Counted from the first letter of the stretch, positions 40,584-49,540 are shown. The stretch: DNA of 53,602 nucleotides from an uncultured Lachnospiraceae bacterium (GCA_947650005.1 CANSTU010000015.1:1-53602); one strand, 5' to 3'. Notes: generated from the letters alone by a model not told the origin. Made by a program: numbers and translations.

Positions 40584-41485
40584 TGAATACGAAGGTGACA
40601 ATCGCAGGAGTGGAGCTGAAGAATCCGGTGATGACAGCATCAGGCACCTTTGGTTCCGGAATGGAATACAGCGAGTTTGTGGATCTGAACCGGCTCGGAG
40701 CCGTGGTGACCAAAGGCGTGGCGAATGTACCCTGGCCGGGAAATCCTACCCCCAGGGTGGCGGAAGTATATGGCGGTATGCTCAACGCCATCGGCTTGCA
40801 GAACCCGGGGATTGATGTGTTTGTGGAAAGGGATGTGCCCTTTTTGAAACAATACGATACCAGGGTCATCGTAAATGTATGCGGAAAAACGATAGAAGAT
40901 TATCTGGAAGTGGTAGAAAGGTTGTCCGGGGAGCCGGTGGACATGTTGGAGATCAATGTATCCTGCCCCAATGTGAAGGAAGGGGCGATCGCCTTCGGGC
41001 AGAATGCGGACAGCCTGTATGAGATCACCGCCGCCGTCAAAAAGAAAGCCGCACAGCCTGTGATCATGAAGCTGAGCCCCAATGTGACGGACATCGCGCA
41101 GATGGCCAAGGCAGCGGAGGCGGCCGGGGCGGATGCCATTTCCATGATCAACACCATAACGGGGATGAAAATCGATATCCGGCGCAGGAGCTTCCTGCTG
41201 GCCAATAAGACCGGAGGCATGTCCGGGCCTGCGATCAAACCCGTGGCGGTACGCATGGTATACCAGTGCGCCCAGGCGGTGAAAATTCCTATTATCGGCA
41301 TGGGAGGGATACAGAACGCGGAGGACGCCTTGGAATTTCTCATGGCAGGGGCTTCCGCCGTGGCGGTGGGCGCGGCGAATTTCATCAATCCCTATGCCAC
41401 GCAGGAGATCATTACGGGAATCGAGGACTTCATGCGCCAAGAGCATGTAATGGATATTAAGGAACTGGTGGGCTGTGTGAACTAA
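40583..41485 (+). CDS. pyrD: Dihydroorotate dehydrogenase B, catalytic subunit
   Basis: 300 residues, class 1B. Oxidises dihydroorotate to orotate with FMN and works with PyrK using NAD. TIM-barrel motifs are TASGTFGSG (18-26), NAIGLQNPG (68-76), the catalytic Cys128 in EINVSCPN, MKLSPNVTDI, and GMGGIQNAEDALEFL with MAGASAVAVG for FMN phosphate binding. Start ATG 40583 overlaps the pyrK stop (TGATG), so the subunits are translationally coupled. It is followed by the giant inverted repeat and no further pyr gene. Confidence 0.95.
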   Translation: MNTKVTIAGVELKNPVMTASGTFGSGMEYSEFVDLNRLGAVVTKGVANVPWPGNPTPRVAEVYGGMLNAIGLQNPGIDVFVERDVPFLKQYDTRVIVNVCGKTIEDYLEVVERLSGEPVDMLEINVSCPNVKEGAIAFGQNADSLYEITAAVKKKAAQPVIMKLSPNVTDIAQMAKAAEAAGADAISMINTITGMKIDIRRRSFLLANKTGGMSGPAIKPVAVRMVYQCAQAVKIPIIGMGGIQNAEDALEFLMAGASAVAVGAANFINPYATQEIITGIEDFMRQEHVMDIKELVGCVN

Positions 41486-41493
41486 GCCTGAAC

Positions 41494-41800
41494 GCCATGG
41501 CAACCGCATTCCGCCGCAGCTGCCGCTCCGCCAGGTCCTTGCCCGAAGAGAAGCGGCCCGGGATGGGCAAAGCGGCCACGGTGGCCTCTGTTCCTGCGCA
41601 CCATCGCGCCGGACATTCCGATGAGCCCTGGACGCTTTCCTGTCGGGCAAAGGCCCTCCAGGGAAGCAGGTCTCATCTACATGGCGCGAAATGCGCGCGG
41701 GAACAGAGGCCACCGTGGCCGCTTTGCCCATCCCGGGCCGCTTCTCTTCGGGCAAGGACCTGGCGGAGCGGCAGCTGCGGCGGAATGCGGTTGCCATGGC
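41494..41800. repeat. Giant inverted repeat: 101-bp perfect arms, 105-bp centre
   Basis: Arms 41494-41594 and 41700-41800 are exact reverse complements over 101 bp. The central 105 bp can continue the stem imperfectly (CGCGCC with GGCGCG, GCTTTCC with GGGAAGC, GATGAG with CTCATC). It fills most of the 388-bp gap 41486-41873 between pyrD and sipL. High GC. ORFs across it are by-products of the symmetry and match no family I know. No flanking duplication seen. Confidence 0.95.
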
Positions 41801-41873
41801 CCGAATGTCTTCCTGTAATAAAAGAGCCTTCGTGCGAATACATTGTACAAAGTAGGCGCATGGAGGTCTTTTT

Positions 41874-43433
41874 ATGGAATTGATTAAAAAGAATATACAT
41901 ATCGACCGCATGAAATGTAAGGCCGCAACACAGATCACGCTGGAGGATGACATCAATATTACGGATTCCAGGCCGGATGTGTACCAGCTGATTGAGGAAC
42001 AGGGAGAAATCGTGATCGACGAGCTGCGCGCGGTGGCTGATCATGTATATGTGAAAGGAAAATTGGAGTTCCGGGTCCTGTATCTGTCGGACGAGGACGT
42101 GCGCAGGCCTGCCAGCATGGAGGGGAGCCTTCCCTTTGACGAGCAGATCTATATGGAGGGTGTGGTCCCCACCGACGGAGTCTGTATCCGAAAGGAATTG
42201 GAAGACCTGAATGTGGGGATGATAAATTCCAGGAAACTCAGCGTACAGGCGCTTGCCGCCTTGGAACTCTATGTGGAAGAACTGTATGAAGAAGAGGCGG
42301 CGGTGGAACTGCACAGCGATGAACCGGTGGAATTCTGCAAAAAAACGATCGACTTGGCAGGGCTGGCCATTCAGAAAAAAGATATTTTCCGGATTCGGGA
42401 AGAAATAGAGCTGCCCGGAGGCTATCCGAATATTTTTGAGATTTTCTGGCAGGAAGTACGGCTGGAGGATACGGAATTTCGGACGGCGGAGGGAAGGATA
42501 TCCGTTCAGGGTCAAGTACGGCTGTTCTTCATGTATGAAGGGGAAGGGGAAAACAGGCCTGTGGCATGGTATGAAACCTCTTTGCCCTTCAGCGGCGTCC
42601 TGGATTGCCAGGGGCTGAAAGAACGTATGGTGGACGATATTGTTTGCGCAATTGGCCATAAAGAAGTGGAGGTCAAACCGGACAGCGACGGAGAGGAACG
42701 GATCATCAGCCTGGAAGTGGTGCTGGATCTGGATATGAAGATCTATGAAGAGGAACAGACCGAGATCCTTTCGGATGTGTACGGTGTGACAAAGGAAGTA
42801 GAAGCTGTGGCGGGAATGGGAAGCCTGAAGCAGCTTTTGATGAAGAACACTGGAAAGACCAAGATAAACGGCCATTTCAAGGTAGCCGACGGCCTTCCGG
42901 CGATTCAGCAGATCTGCCACAGCGAATGCCAGATCCAGCTTGCAGAGGTACGGATCGTGGACGAGGGGCTGCGGATTACGGGGGCCGCGTTGGTGAAGAG
43001 CCTGTATGGGACAGGAGACGGAGAGGTTCCCTATGACAGTATCTCGGGGACGATTCCGTTTAGCTATGTATTGGAAATCCCAGGGATCACCCAGGACGGT
43101 ACCTATAGGCTGGAGACGACGCCCTGCGAACTGTCCGTCACGATGCTGGACGGGTCGGAATTGGACGTGAAGGTGACGATCACTTTCAGCGGCATTGTAT
43201 TCCAGCACTATGAGGAACCCATGATCAGGGATGTGAAGGTGGCTGAACTGGATCCCCAGAAAGTGAGCGGCCTGCCCGGCATCGTGGCCTATATCGCCAG
43301 GGAAGGCGACAGCCTGTGGAATATAGGGAAGCGATATTACGTTCCGGTATCCCAGATCCGGGAGATTAATGAAATGGCGGGCGATGAGATCCGTCCGGGG
43401 GATAAACTGTTGATCGTGAAAGGGATGGCGTAG
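41874..43433 (+). CDS. sipL: SipL-like spore morphogenesis protein (DUF3794 plus LysM)
   Basis: 519 residues. Three DUF3794-type segments (about 30-150, 160-290 and 310-430) precede a C-terminal LysM domain (IAREGDSLWNIGKRYYVP, about 472-518). This is the layout of Clostridial SipL, the partner of SpoIVA that attaches the coat basement layer to the forespore in the mother cell. Its presence argues for a spore former. ATG 41874 follows TGGAGGT by 6 nt. I could not see a convincing sporulation (sigmaE) promoter in the 73 nt between the giant inverted repeat and the start. Confidence 0.88.
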   Translation: MELIKKNIHIDRMKCKAATQITLEDDINITDSRPDVYQLIEEQGEIVIDELRAVADHVYVKGKLEFRVLYLSDEDVRRPASMEGSLPFDEQIYMEGVVPTDGVCIRKELEDLNVGMINSRKLSVQALAALELYVEELYEEEAAVELHSDEPVEFCKKTIDLAGLAIQKKDIFRIREEIELPGGYPNIFEIFWQEVRLEDTEFRTAEGRISVQGQVRLFFMYEGEGENRPVAWYETSLPFSGVLDCQGLKERMVDDIVCAIGHKEVEVKPDSDGEERIISLEVVLDLDMKIYEEEQTEILSDVYGVTKEVEAVAGMGSLKQLLMKNTGKTKINGHFKVADGLPAIQQICHSECQIQLAEVRIVDEGLRITGAALVKSLYGTGDGEVPYDSISGTIPFSYVLEIPGITQDGTYRLETTPCELSVTMLDGSELDVKVTITFSGIVFQHYEEPMIRDVKVAELDPQKVSGLPGIVAYIAREGDSLWNIGKRYYVPVSQIREINEMAGDEIRPGDKLLIVKGMA

Positions 43434-43559
43434 AGAACGTTGGTTGGCCCCGGGACGACTTCATTGAAATCGCCTCTTCCCGTAACCGGGCGGAATTCCG
43501 CCGGTATACGTGAAGCAGTGGTTTCAATACGGTTGCCCTGTCAGCTGCAGGGATCAATA

Positions 43560-43588
43560 TTGACGGAAGGCGGGAAATTGTATATAAT
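43560..43588 (+). promoter_or_regulatory. SigmaA-type promoter of ispE
   Basis: TTGACG (43560-43565), a 17-nt spacer and TATAAT (43583-43588), about 70 nt before ispE. Between promoter and gene a GCCGG-GCCGC/GCGGC-CCGGC hairpin and ACGGAGGG resemble the hairpin-SD module. Confidence 0.72.
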
Positions 43589-43659
43589 CAAGGGCAATTA
43601 GTGTATACAATTTTCCGCCGGATGCCGCCTGCGGCTCCGGCCACGACGGAGGGATTGCA

Positions 43660-44580
43660 ATGGACCGTATCACGCTCAAAGCGATGGCGAAGATCAACCT
43701 CGGGCTGGATGTGATAAGGCGCAGGGAAGACGGATATCATGAAGTGCGGATGATTATGCAGACGGTGGATTTATGCGATGAACTGTCTTTTCAGCGTCTG
43801 AAGGAAGATGAACTGCGTCTTGCGACAAACCTGGATTTTTTGCCCACGGATCAAAACAACTTGATCATCCGGGCTGCGAAGCTTCTAAAAGAAGAGTTTG
43901 GGATCCGGGAGGGGCTGGACGTAAACTTGACAAAAAGGATTCCGGTGGCGGCAGGCATGGCGGGGGGAAGCACGGATGCGGCGGCTGTTTTCGTGGCGAT
44001 GAACGAACTGTTCCGCCTGGGCCTGTCAGACGATGATCTGCGCAAGCGGGCTGTGGCAATCGGCGCGGACGTGCCTTATTGCATTACAGGAGGGACCGCG
44101 CTGTCCGAGGGGATTGGAGAAATTCTTACGCCTCTTCCGGCGGCCCCGGCCTGTACGGTGATCGTGGCCAAACCTCCCATCCATGTTTCCACGGCCTTTG
44201 TGTATCGGAACCTGGATCTGGGCGGTCTGGAGAGGCATCCGGATATCGATGGAATGTTGGAGTGCATCCGAAGGCAGGATCTGTGCGGAGTGGCAGAGCG
44301 GCTGGAAAATGTGCTGGAAAGTGTTACAGTGAAAAAGTATCCCATCATTGCACGGATTAAGGAATTTCTGACGTCGCGGGGGGCTTTGGGAGCCCTGATG
44401 AGCGGAAGCGGCCCCACGGTGTTCGCGTTGTATGACGACGGGGAAAAAGCCGCTTGGGTACACGAAGAACTGCGGAAATCCGGTTTGGTAAAGGAAAGCT
44501 GCCTGACTTCCTTTGCGGATCGGACATGCATGAAAACCGGAGGAAAGATGGGAGTTAGGGAAAGGAATCTTCGGGTATAA
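43660..44580 (+). CDS. ispE: 4-diphosphocytidyl-2-C-methyl-D-erythritol kinase
   Basis: 306 residues, a GHMP kinase of the non-mevalonate isoprenoid pathway. Phosphorylates CDP-methylerythritol at position 2. Motifs: N-terminal AKINLGLDVIRRREDGYHEV, ATP loop PVAAGMAGGSTD (95-106), and C-terminal GALMSGSGPTVF. The last 15 residues are basic and Gly-rich, slightly longer than usual. GGAGGG lies 7 nt before ATG 43660. The stop codon is directly followed by the ATG of the GntR gene with no base between. Confidence 0.94.
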   Translation: MDRITLKAMAKINLGLDVIRRREDGYHEVRMIMQTVDLCDELSFQRLKEDELRLATNLDFLPTDQNNLIIRAAKLLKEEFGIREGLDVNLTKRIPVAAGMAGGSTDAAAVFVAMNELFRLGLSDDDLRKRAVAIGADVPYCITGGTALSEGIGEILTPLPAAPACTVIVAKPPIHVSTAFVYRNLDLGGLERHPDIDGMLECIRRQDLCGVAERLENVLESVTVKKYPIIARIKEFLTSRGALGALMSGSGPTVFALYDDGEKAAWVHEELRKSGLVKESCLTSFADRTCMKTGGKMGVRERNLRV

Positions 44581-45285
44581 ATGAAAACGGCAGAGAATAG
44601 GCAGGACAACGCAAACGATTATCTCCCGCTTCGGGATGTGGTGTTCAACACCCTTCGGGGCGAAATCCTGAAAGGGGAAATGAAGCCTGGGGAACGGCTG
44701 ATGGAAATTCATCTGGCGGACAGGCTTGGGGTGAGCCGTACGCCGATCAGGGAAGCGATCCGCATGCTGGAATTGGAAGGTTTGGTTACCATGGTGCCGC
44801 GGCGCGGTGCGCAGGTGGCCCAAATATCCGAAAAGGGATTAAAGGATGTGTTGGAGGTGCGCAGGGCTTTGGATGCGTTGGCCATGGAGTTGGCTTGCGG
44901 GCGCATCACGCAGGAGGAGATCAGAGAACTGCGGATGGCTTGTGACCGGTTCCGAGAGGCGACAAAGACGGAGGATCCGGTGCAGATCGCAAAGGCGGAT
45001 GTGGCGCTCCATGACAGGATCGTGCAGGCCAGCAGGAACGATAAACTAATCCAGATGGTGGGGAACTTATCCCAGCAGATTTACCGCTATAGGCTGGAGT
45101 ACATTAAGGATGCGAGCCGACACGGAAGGCTGATAGAGGAACATGAGGAAATCTATCGCTGCATCAGCACTCGGGATCAGGAAGCGGGAGCCAAGGCTAT
45201 TCGGATGCATATTTATAACCAGGAACAGTCCATCCTGAATCAGATACAGCAGAAAAAAACGGACAACGGACCGATTAAAGACTGA
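44581..45285 (+). CDS. GntR-family transcriptional regulator (FadR/FCD type)
   Basis: 234 residues. Winged helix at about 18-80 (VFNTLRGEILKGEMKPGERL, then LADRLGVSRTPIREAIRMLE) and an all-helical FCD ligand/metal domain at about 85-220 with Asp and His residues (DVALHDRIVQ, EHEEIYRCI). FCD regulators usually respond to organic acids or sugar acids. It starts immediately after the ispE stop, so it is translated from the same message. This arrangement after ispE is known from Lachnospiraceae-type genomes as far as I recall, but its target is unknown. Confidence 0.88.
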   Translation: MKTAENRQDNANDYLPLRDVVFNTLRGEILKGEMKPGERLMEIHLADRLGVSRTPIREAIRMLELEGLVTMVPRRGAQVAQISEKGLKDVLEVRRALDALAMELACGRITQEEIRELRMACDRFREATKTEDPVQIAKADVALHDRIVQASRNDKLIQMVGNLSQQIYRYRLEYIKDASRHGRLIEEHEEIYRCISTRDQEAGAKAIRMHIYNQEQSILNQIQQKKTDNGPIKD

Positions 45286-45335
45286 AAGAATCGTCAATAC
45301 TTTCCTTATCAAAGAAAATGGAGGAAAGTGACGAT

Positions 45336-45650
45336 ATGTTAAATAGAGGAAGATGGAAAGAACTGGCTGCGGCATTGCTTCTTGTGTGTTGTTTTTGGAA
45401 TGTCTTTTATCCGGAGTTTTCCCTGACAGGGGATTCCTATCGGAGAAATGATCCAAAGGCAGGGGAAGGGATGACGCTGCCGGGTCAAATAAAGGAAGAT
45501 TATTACGGGATCCTGGAGGCGTCTGACGGGGAAGTAGAAATAAGATTTGGCTTGTTGGAGGGCGCTGGGTATTCTGGTATCGCGCAGAAGAAGGAAGCCT
45601 ATAGAGAAATTCTCCAGGAAATCGCAGGCGCTTTGGGGGAGCGCTCCTGA
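45336..45650 (+). CDS. Small secreted or membrane-anchored protein, unknown
   Basis: 104 residues. An N-terminal hydrophobic stretch (ELAAALLLVCCFWNVFYPEF, about 9-28) is an uncleaved anchor or signal peptide. The soluble part has no motif I know. ATG 45336 follows GGAGGAAAG by about 7 nt, better than the earlier in-frame codon at 45318. It lies between the GntR and murI genes and shows the same codon use, so it is likely a real gene. Confidence 0.55.
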   Translation: MLNRGRWKELAAALLLVCCFWNVFYPEFSLTGDSYRRNDPKAGEGMTLPGQIKEDYYGILEASDGEVEIRFGLLEGAGYSGIAQKKEAYREILQEIAGALGERS

Positions 45651-45714
45651 AAGATCGCTGCGTTCTGCTATGGATGCTCTCCAGGATTTATTGGTTTATG
45701 GGACTGCGTCAGGC

Positions 45715-45749
45715 GTCGCCGCGAGACTGGCGGCAGAATGAGAGGAATC
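45715..45749 (+). promoter_or_regulatory. Stem-loop/Shine-Dalgarno leader module of murI
   Basis: GTCGCC (45715-45720) pairs with GGCGGC (45729-45734), one G-U pair, loop 8 nt. The 15-nt tail AGAATGAGAGGAATC and ATG 45750 follow. Confidence 0.75.
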
Positions 45750-46586
45750 ATGGCATCAGACAGACAAGAATTTCAGGCCAGACCGGTGGGCGTATTTGAT
45801 TCAGGCGTGGGCGGGCTTACGGTGGCGCGTGAGATTATGCGCCAGATCCCTAATGAAAAAATCGTCTATTTTGGGGATACGGCCCGGGTGCCCTATGGGA
45901 GCAAGTCCCGGGATACCGTAGTGCGTTATTCCAGGCAGATTGTTCGGTTCCTACAGACGAAGCAGGTGAAAGCCATTGTGGTGGCCTGCAATACGGCCAG
46001 CGCCTTTGCGCTGGATGTGTTGGAGGAGGAAACGGATCTTCCCATGATCGGAGTAATCCGGCCGGGAGCCAGGGTAGCGGCCAATGCCACCCGGAACGGA
46101 AGAGTCGGAGTGATCGGCACGCAAGGGACCATAGGAAGCGGCATTTATCCGGATTTTATACATAGAATCAATCAGGCGATACAGGTAACGGGAAAAGCAT
46201 GCCCCCTGTTCGTGCCTTTAGTGGAAGAGGGGCTGTTGGAGGATCCGGTAACGGACGAGATCGCTTCCAGATATTTATCGGAACTGATCGATATTGGGAT
46301 CGATACGCTGATTATGGGCTGTACCCACTATCCTCTGATCCGTTCCACGATCAGGAGGATCATGGGAGAGGACGTGACGCTCGTGAATCCTGCCTATGAA
46401 ACGGCTGTGGAATTGAGACGTCTTCTGGAAAAACAGGATTTGCTTTGTGGGAAGCCGCCGGCGTTGGGAGAGAACCGCTACCGTTTTTATGTCAGCGATT
46501 CTGCCGATAAATTCAAGCGTTTTGCCAACTCTATCATCAAATATGGCGTCCTGACGGCGAAGTCCATACCGATAGAAGAATACTGA
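45750..46586 (+). CDS. murI: Glutamate racemase
   Basis: 278 residues. Converts L- to D-glutamate for peptidoglycan, without cofactor, using two cysteines: Cys80 in VACNTAS and Cys191 in MGCTHYPLI. FDSGVGGLTV (16-25) and YFGDTARVPYG are the other family marks. An in-frame ATG at 45738 lies inside the SD tail and is rejected; ATG 45750 comes at the standard distance. Next gene 17 nt downstream. Confidence 0.95.
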   Translation: MASDRQEFQARPVGVFDSGVGGLTVAREIMRQIPNEKIVYFGDTARVPYGSKSRDTVVRYSRQIVRFLQTKQVKAIVVACNTASAFALDVLEEETDLPMIGVIRPGARVAANATRNGRVGVIGTQGTIGSGIYPDFIHRINQAIQVTGKACPLFVPLVEEGLLEDPVTDEIASRYLSELIDIGIDTLIMGCTHYPLIRSTIRRIMGEDVTLVNPAYETAVELRRLLEKQDLLCGKPPALGENRYRFYVSDSADKFKRFANSIIKYGVLTAKSIPIEEY

Positions 46587-46603
46587 CAGAAAGGAAAGCG
46601 GCT

Positions 46604-47047
46604 ATGACAAAAGAGGTCATGCTCTCCATCCGCGGGCTCCAGTTCGAGCAGGGCCCAGGCAGTGAGGAGATCGAGACAATTCAGTGGGGACAGTATTATA
46701 AGAAAAACGATACCCATTATGTGATGTATGACGAACTGATGGAGGGGTTTGACGAGCCGATCCATAACGTGATCAAATTCAAGGAACATGAAATGAGTTT
46801 AACCAGACGCGGCCTGGTGAACGTCTATATGGTTTTTGAAGAAAAGAAAAAAAATGTTACCAATTATCTCACGCCCTACGGAAGCATTCTCGTGGGGTTG
46901 GACACAAACAGCGTAAATTGGGAGGAGGGAGAAGAGGAGATTACATTGAGCGTGGAATATGCCCTGGAGCTGAACTACGAATATCTGACGGACTGCCGGA
47001 TCCGGATCCGAATCCGGCCCGGCGCGGAGGGAAGGCAGGCTTCCTGA
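46604..47047 (+). CDS. DUF1934 (YwiB-like) beta-barrel protein
   Basis: 147 residues of the DUF1934 family, a small lipocalin-like barrel of unknown role. Typical features are the N-terminal VMLSIRGLQ, YVMYDEL, the central LTRRGLVNVYMVFEEKKK and the C-terminal VEYALELNYEYLTDCRIRIRI. The family is widespread in Firmicutes, often near murI, argS or rph. It follows murI by 17 nt and has GGAAAG in front of ATG 46604. No catalytic residues are evident. Confidence 0.85.
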   Translation: MTKEVMLSIRGLQFEQGPGSEEIETIQWGQYYKKNDTHYVMYDELMEGFDEPIHNVIKFKEHEMSLTRRGLVNVYMVFEEKKKNVTNYLTPYGSILVGLDTNSVNWEEGEEEITLSVEYALELNYEYLTDCRIRIRIRPGAEGRQAS

Positions 47048-47150
47048 CAGAGAGTTCCGCTTGAGATGGCAAGGAGCCAGGTTCGAAAGGCGTATGCCGT
47101 TGCTCTTTCAGGCTATCTGGAAGGAGTAAGGTTTTGGCTAAGGATGACAG

Positions 47151-47181
47151 GCCGCCTGATGGCGGCGGAAGGGAGTAGGAT
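47151..47181 (+). promoter_or_regulatory. Stem-loop/Shine-Dalgarno leader module of the GH78 gene
   Basis: GCCGCC (47151-47156), TGAT loop, GGCGGC (47161-47166), the 15-nt tail GGAAGGGAGTAGGAT and ATG 47182. Confidence 0.8.
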
Positions 47182-49362
47182 ATGGAATGGGTGGGAAAAT
47201 GGATTCGGCCTTCACAGGATATGGAAGAGGTATGTCCGGTCTTTGTGCGGGAGTTTCAGACGGAAAAAGGAATCAAAAAGGCGCAGCTGGCCGTTACGGC
47301 GATGGGAGTCTATGAAGCGAAGCTGAACGGGGAAAGGGTGGGAGATTTCATCCTGGCGCCGGGGTGGACGGCATATGAAACGAGGCTGCAGTATCAGACA
47401 TACGATGTAACCGGATTTTTGGGACAGACAAACCGTCTGGAGATCACGGTGGGAAAAGGGTGGTATCGCAGCCCCATGCCCGGTTGGTGCAATGAGGAAG
47501 AAAGAGCGGAACGCAAGGCAGAGCCTGTGGGACTGATCGCCCAGCTACAGATCGTCTATGAGGATGGAAGCGAAGCGGTTATTTACACAGATGAAAACTG
47601 GATGGCAGGGGAGAGCCGGATCCGCTTCAGCGAAATCTACGACGGGGAAACCTATGACGCTGGATTCGAGCCCGGGGAATTCCAGCCTGCCGTCTGTTTT
47701 GCCTATACTGGAGGGACGCTGATCCCCCAGCAGGGCGAGGAGATCAGGGAGCAGGAATATGTGGCAGCGGTGCGCGTGTTCACCACGCCGGCAGGAGAGA
47801 CGGTGGTGGATTTCGGGCAGGAAGTGACCGGGTATGTGAGCTTCACGGTGGATGCCAGGGAAGGTGAGACGGTAGAGATTTCCCACGGAGAGGTGTTGGA
47901 TAAGGAAGGGAATTTCTACAATGCCAACTACCGTTCGGCCAAGGCAAAGATCATCTATACCTGCCGGGAGGGACGCCAGACCTATAAACCATTGATGACC
48001 TTCTTCGGATTCCGCTATATCCGTCTGGACCGTTTTCCCGGAACGCCTGCGGCGGAGCAGTTTACGGCCATTGCGGTGCATTCTGATATGAAGCGTACCG
48101 GTTATCTGAGAAGCTCCGACGCCCTTTTGAACCGTCTGTTTTCCAATATTGTCTGGGGGCAGAAGGGTAACTTTTTGGACGTGCCCACGGACTGCCCGCA
48201 AAGGGACGAACGGCTGGGTTGGACAGGGGACGCCCAGGCTTTTATTAAGACTGCCAGCTACAATTATGATGTGGAACGGTTTTTCACCAAATGGTTGGCG
48301 GATATGGCTGCGCATCAGCTGCCGGATGGTTCCATCCCCCATGTGATTCCGGCAATGTCCGTAGGAAGCGGCAGCGCAGCATGGGACGATGCAGCTACAA
48401 TCTGTCCCTGGCAGGTCTACCTTACTTATGGGAATGCGGCAATCCTGCGGCAGCAGTTTGACTGTATGAAGAAATATGTGGGCTTCATTACCGCATCCAC
48501 GCAGGATCCCTTCCTGTGGACGGGCGGAACCCACTATGAAGACTGGCTGGGCCTGGACGCTCCGGTGGGAAGTTACAAGGGTTCTTCCCGTGCGGATTTC
48601 ATCGCGTCGGCTTTCTATGCCCATTCTACGGATTTGGTGATCCGGGCAGGGAAGGCGCTGGGAGAGGACGTGGGCGAATATGAGGAACTGTACGGCAATA
48701 TCGTGGATAAGTTCCAGAAGACCTTTCCGGATTACCGTACCCAGACCGAACACGTGCTTGCGGTGCATTTCGGTTTGGCGCAAGATGCACAGAAGACGGC
48801 GGATGATCTGGCTGAAATGGTGGTTTCCTGCGGCAGTAAGCTTCAGACGGGCTTTGTGGGAACCCCCTACCTGCTCCATGTGCTGAGCTCCTACGGGCAC
48901 ACCAAGCTGGCCTATACCCTTCTCCTTCGGAAGGAATATCCTTCCTGGCTGTACCCGGTGACGAAGGGGGCAACGACGGTGTGGGAGCACTGGGATGGCA
49001 TCATGGAAAACGGCGATTTCTGGAGCACGGATATGAATTCCTTCAACCATTACGCCTACGGTGCGGTGGCGGACTGGGTGTACGAGGTGGCGGCGGGAAT
49101 CAAACCCGTGGAAGATGCGCCCGGATTTGCCAGGATACATATCGAGCCCCGGCCGGATGCGCGCTTAGAGTGGCTGGAAGGGTCAATTGAGACCAGACAC
49201 GGCCTTGTGCGTTCCCGCTGGGAATGGATAGAGGAGAACGGAGAAAAGAAGATCCGCTATGAGATCGCGACTCCTTCCCCGGCAAAGATCGTGATTGAAG
49301 GAAGGCAGCAGGAAGTGAGGCCAGGTACCTATCTTTTCTTCGGAACAGGGGAAAACGTATGA
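47182..49362 (+). CDS. GH78-type alpha-L-rhamnosidase
   Basis: 726 residues with no signal peptide, so intracellular. Order: N-terminal beta domain (about 1-130), rhamnosidase N-domain with YDGETYDAGFEPGEF, a beta domain with VDFGQEVTGYV, the alpha6/alpha6 catalytic barrel (about 310-650) starting NIVWGQKGNFLDVPTDCPQR followed by DERLGWTGDAQ, the GH78 signature, and WEHWDGI near 603, then a C-terminal beta domain. Removes terminal rhamnose from plant or bacterial glycans or from flavonoid glycosides taken up. It stands alone, without transporter genes next to it. Confidence 0.88.
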   Translation: MEWVGKWIRPSQDMEEVCPVFVREFQTEKGIKKAQLAVTAMGVYEAKLNGERVGDFILAPGWTAYETRLQYQTYDVTGFLGQTNRLEITVGKGWYRSPMPGWCNEEERAERKAEPVGLIAQLQIVYEDGSEAVIYTDENWMAGESRIRFSEIYDGETYDAGFEPGEFQPAVCFAYTGGTLIPQQGEEIREQEYVAAVRVFTTPAGETVVDFGQEVTGYVSFTVDAREGETVEISHGEVLDKEGNFYNANYRSAKAKIIYTCREGRQTYKPLMTFFGFRYIRLDRFPGTPAAEQFTAIAVHSDMKRTGYLRSSDALLNRLFSNIVWGQKGNFLDVPTDCPQRDERLGWTGDAQAFIKTASYNYDVERFFTKWLADMAAHQLPDGSIPHVIPAMSVGSGSAAWDDAATICPWQVYLTYGNAAILRQQFDCMKKYVGFITASTQDPFLWTGGTHYEDWLGLDAPVGSYKGSSRADFIASAFYAHSTDLVIRAGKALGEDVGEYEELYGNIVDKFQKTFPDYRTQTEHVLAVHFGLAQDAQKTADDLAEMVVSCGSKLQTGFVGTPYLLHVLSSYGHTKLAYTLLLRKEYPSWLYPVTKGATTVWEHWDGIMENGDFWSTDMNSFNHYAYGAVADWVYEVAAGIKPVEDAPGFARIHIEPRPDARLEWLEGSIETRHGLVRSRWEWIEENGEKKIRYEIATPSPAKIVIEGRQQEVRPGTYLFFGTGENV

Positions 49363-49493
49363 GGCGGCAGACGGAAAACGAAGGCCGCGCATAGAGCCCG
49401 TGCAAAAGCAGGGGATCTGTTTTGGCCCGCGGGTGATGAGAACTTTTGGCGGGCAGGGATAAATCTTACGCAAATGGAAGGAAACGAATAAAG

Positions 49494-49540
49494 AAACGGC
49501 TTCTGCCCGGTCCGATGAGGATGGGAGAAGCCGTTTTCGT
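49494..49540. terminator. Bidirectional rho-independent terminator
   Basis: AAACGGCTTCT (49494-49504) pairs perfectly with AGAAGCCGTTT (49526-49536), flanked by A-rich and T-rich runs. It lies between the convergent GH78 gene and the 49621-50097 gene. Confidence 0.88.

Noticed and set aside
41494-41800. Invertible promoter (phase-variable inverton)
   Set aside because: The 105-bp centre has no visible -35/-10 pair in either direction and no recombinase gene is nearby.
41801-41873. Sporulation sigmaE promoter for sipL
   Set aside because: A GAATA-like element is present but no matching -10 (CATA-type) at the right distance could be found.
41497-41883. Overlapping ORFs of 60-130 codons on both strands inside the 41.5-41.8 kb inverted repeat
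   Set aside because: They mirror each other because the arms are complementary, are Arg/Gly/Ala-rich as expected of non-coding GC-rich DNA, and have no SD or family match.
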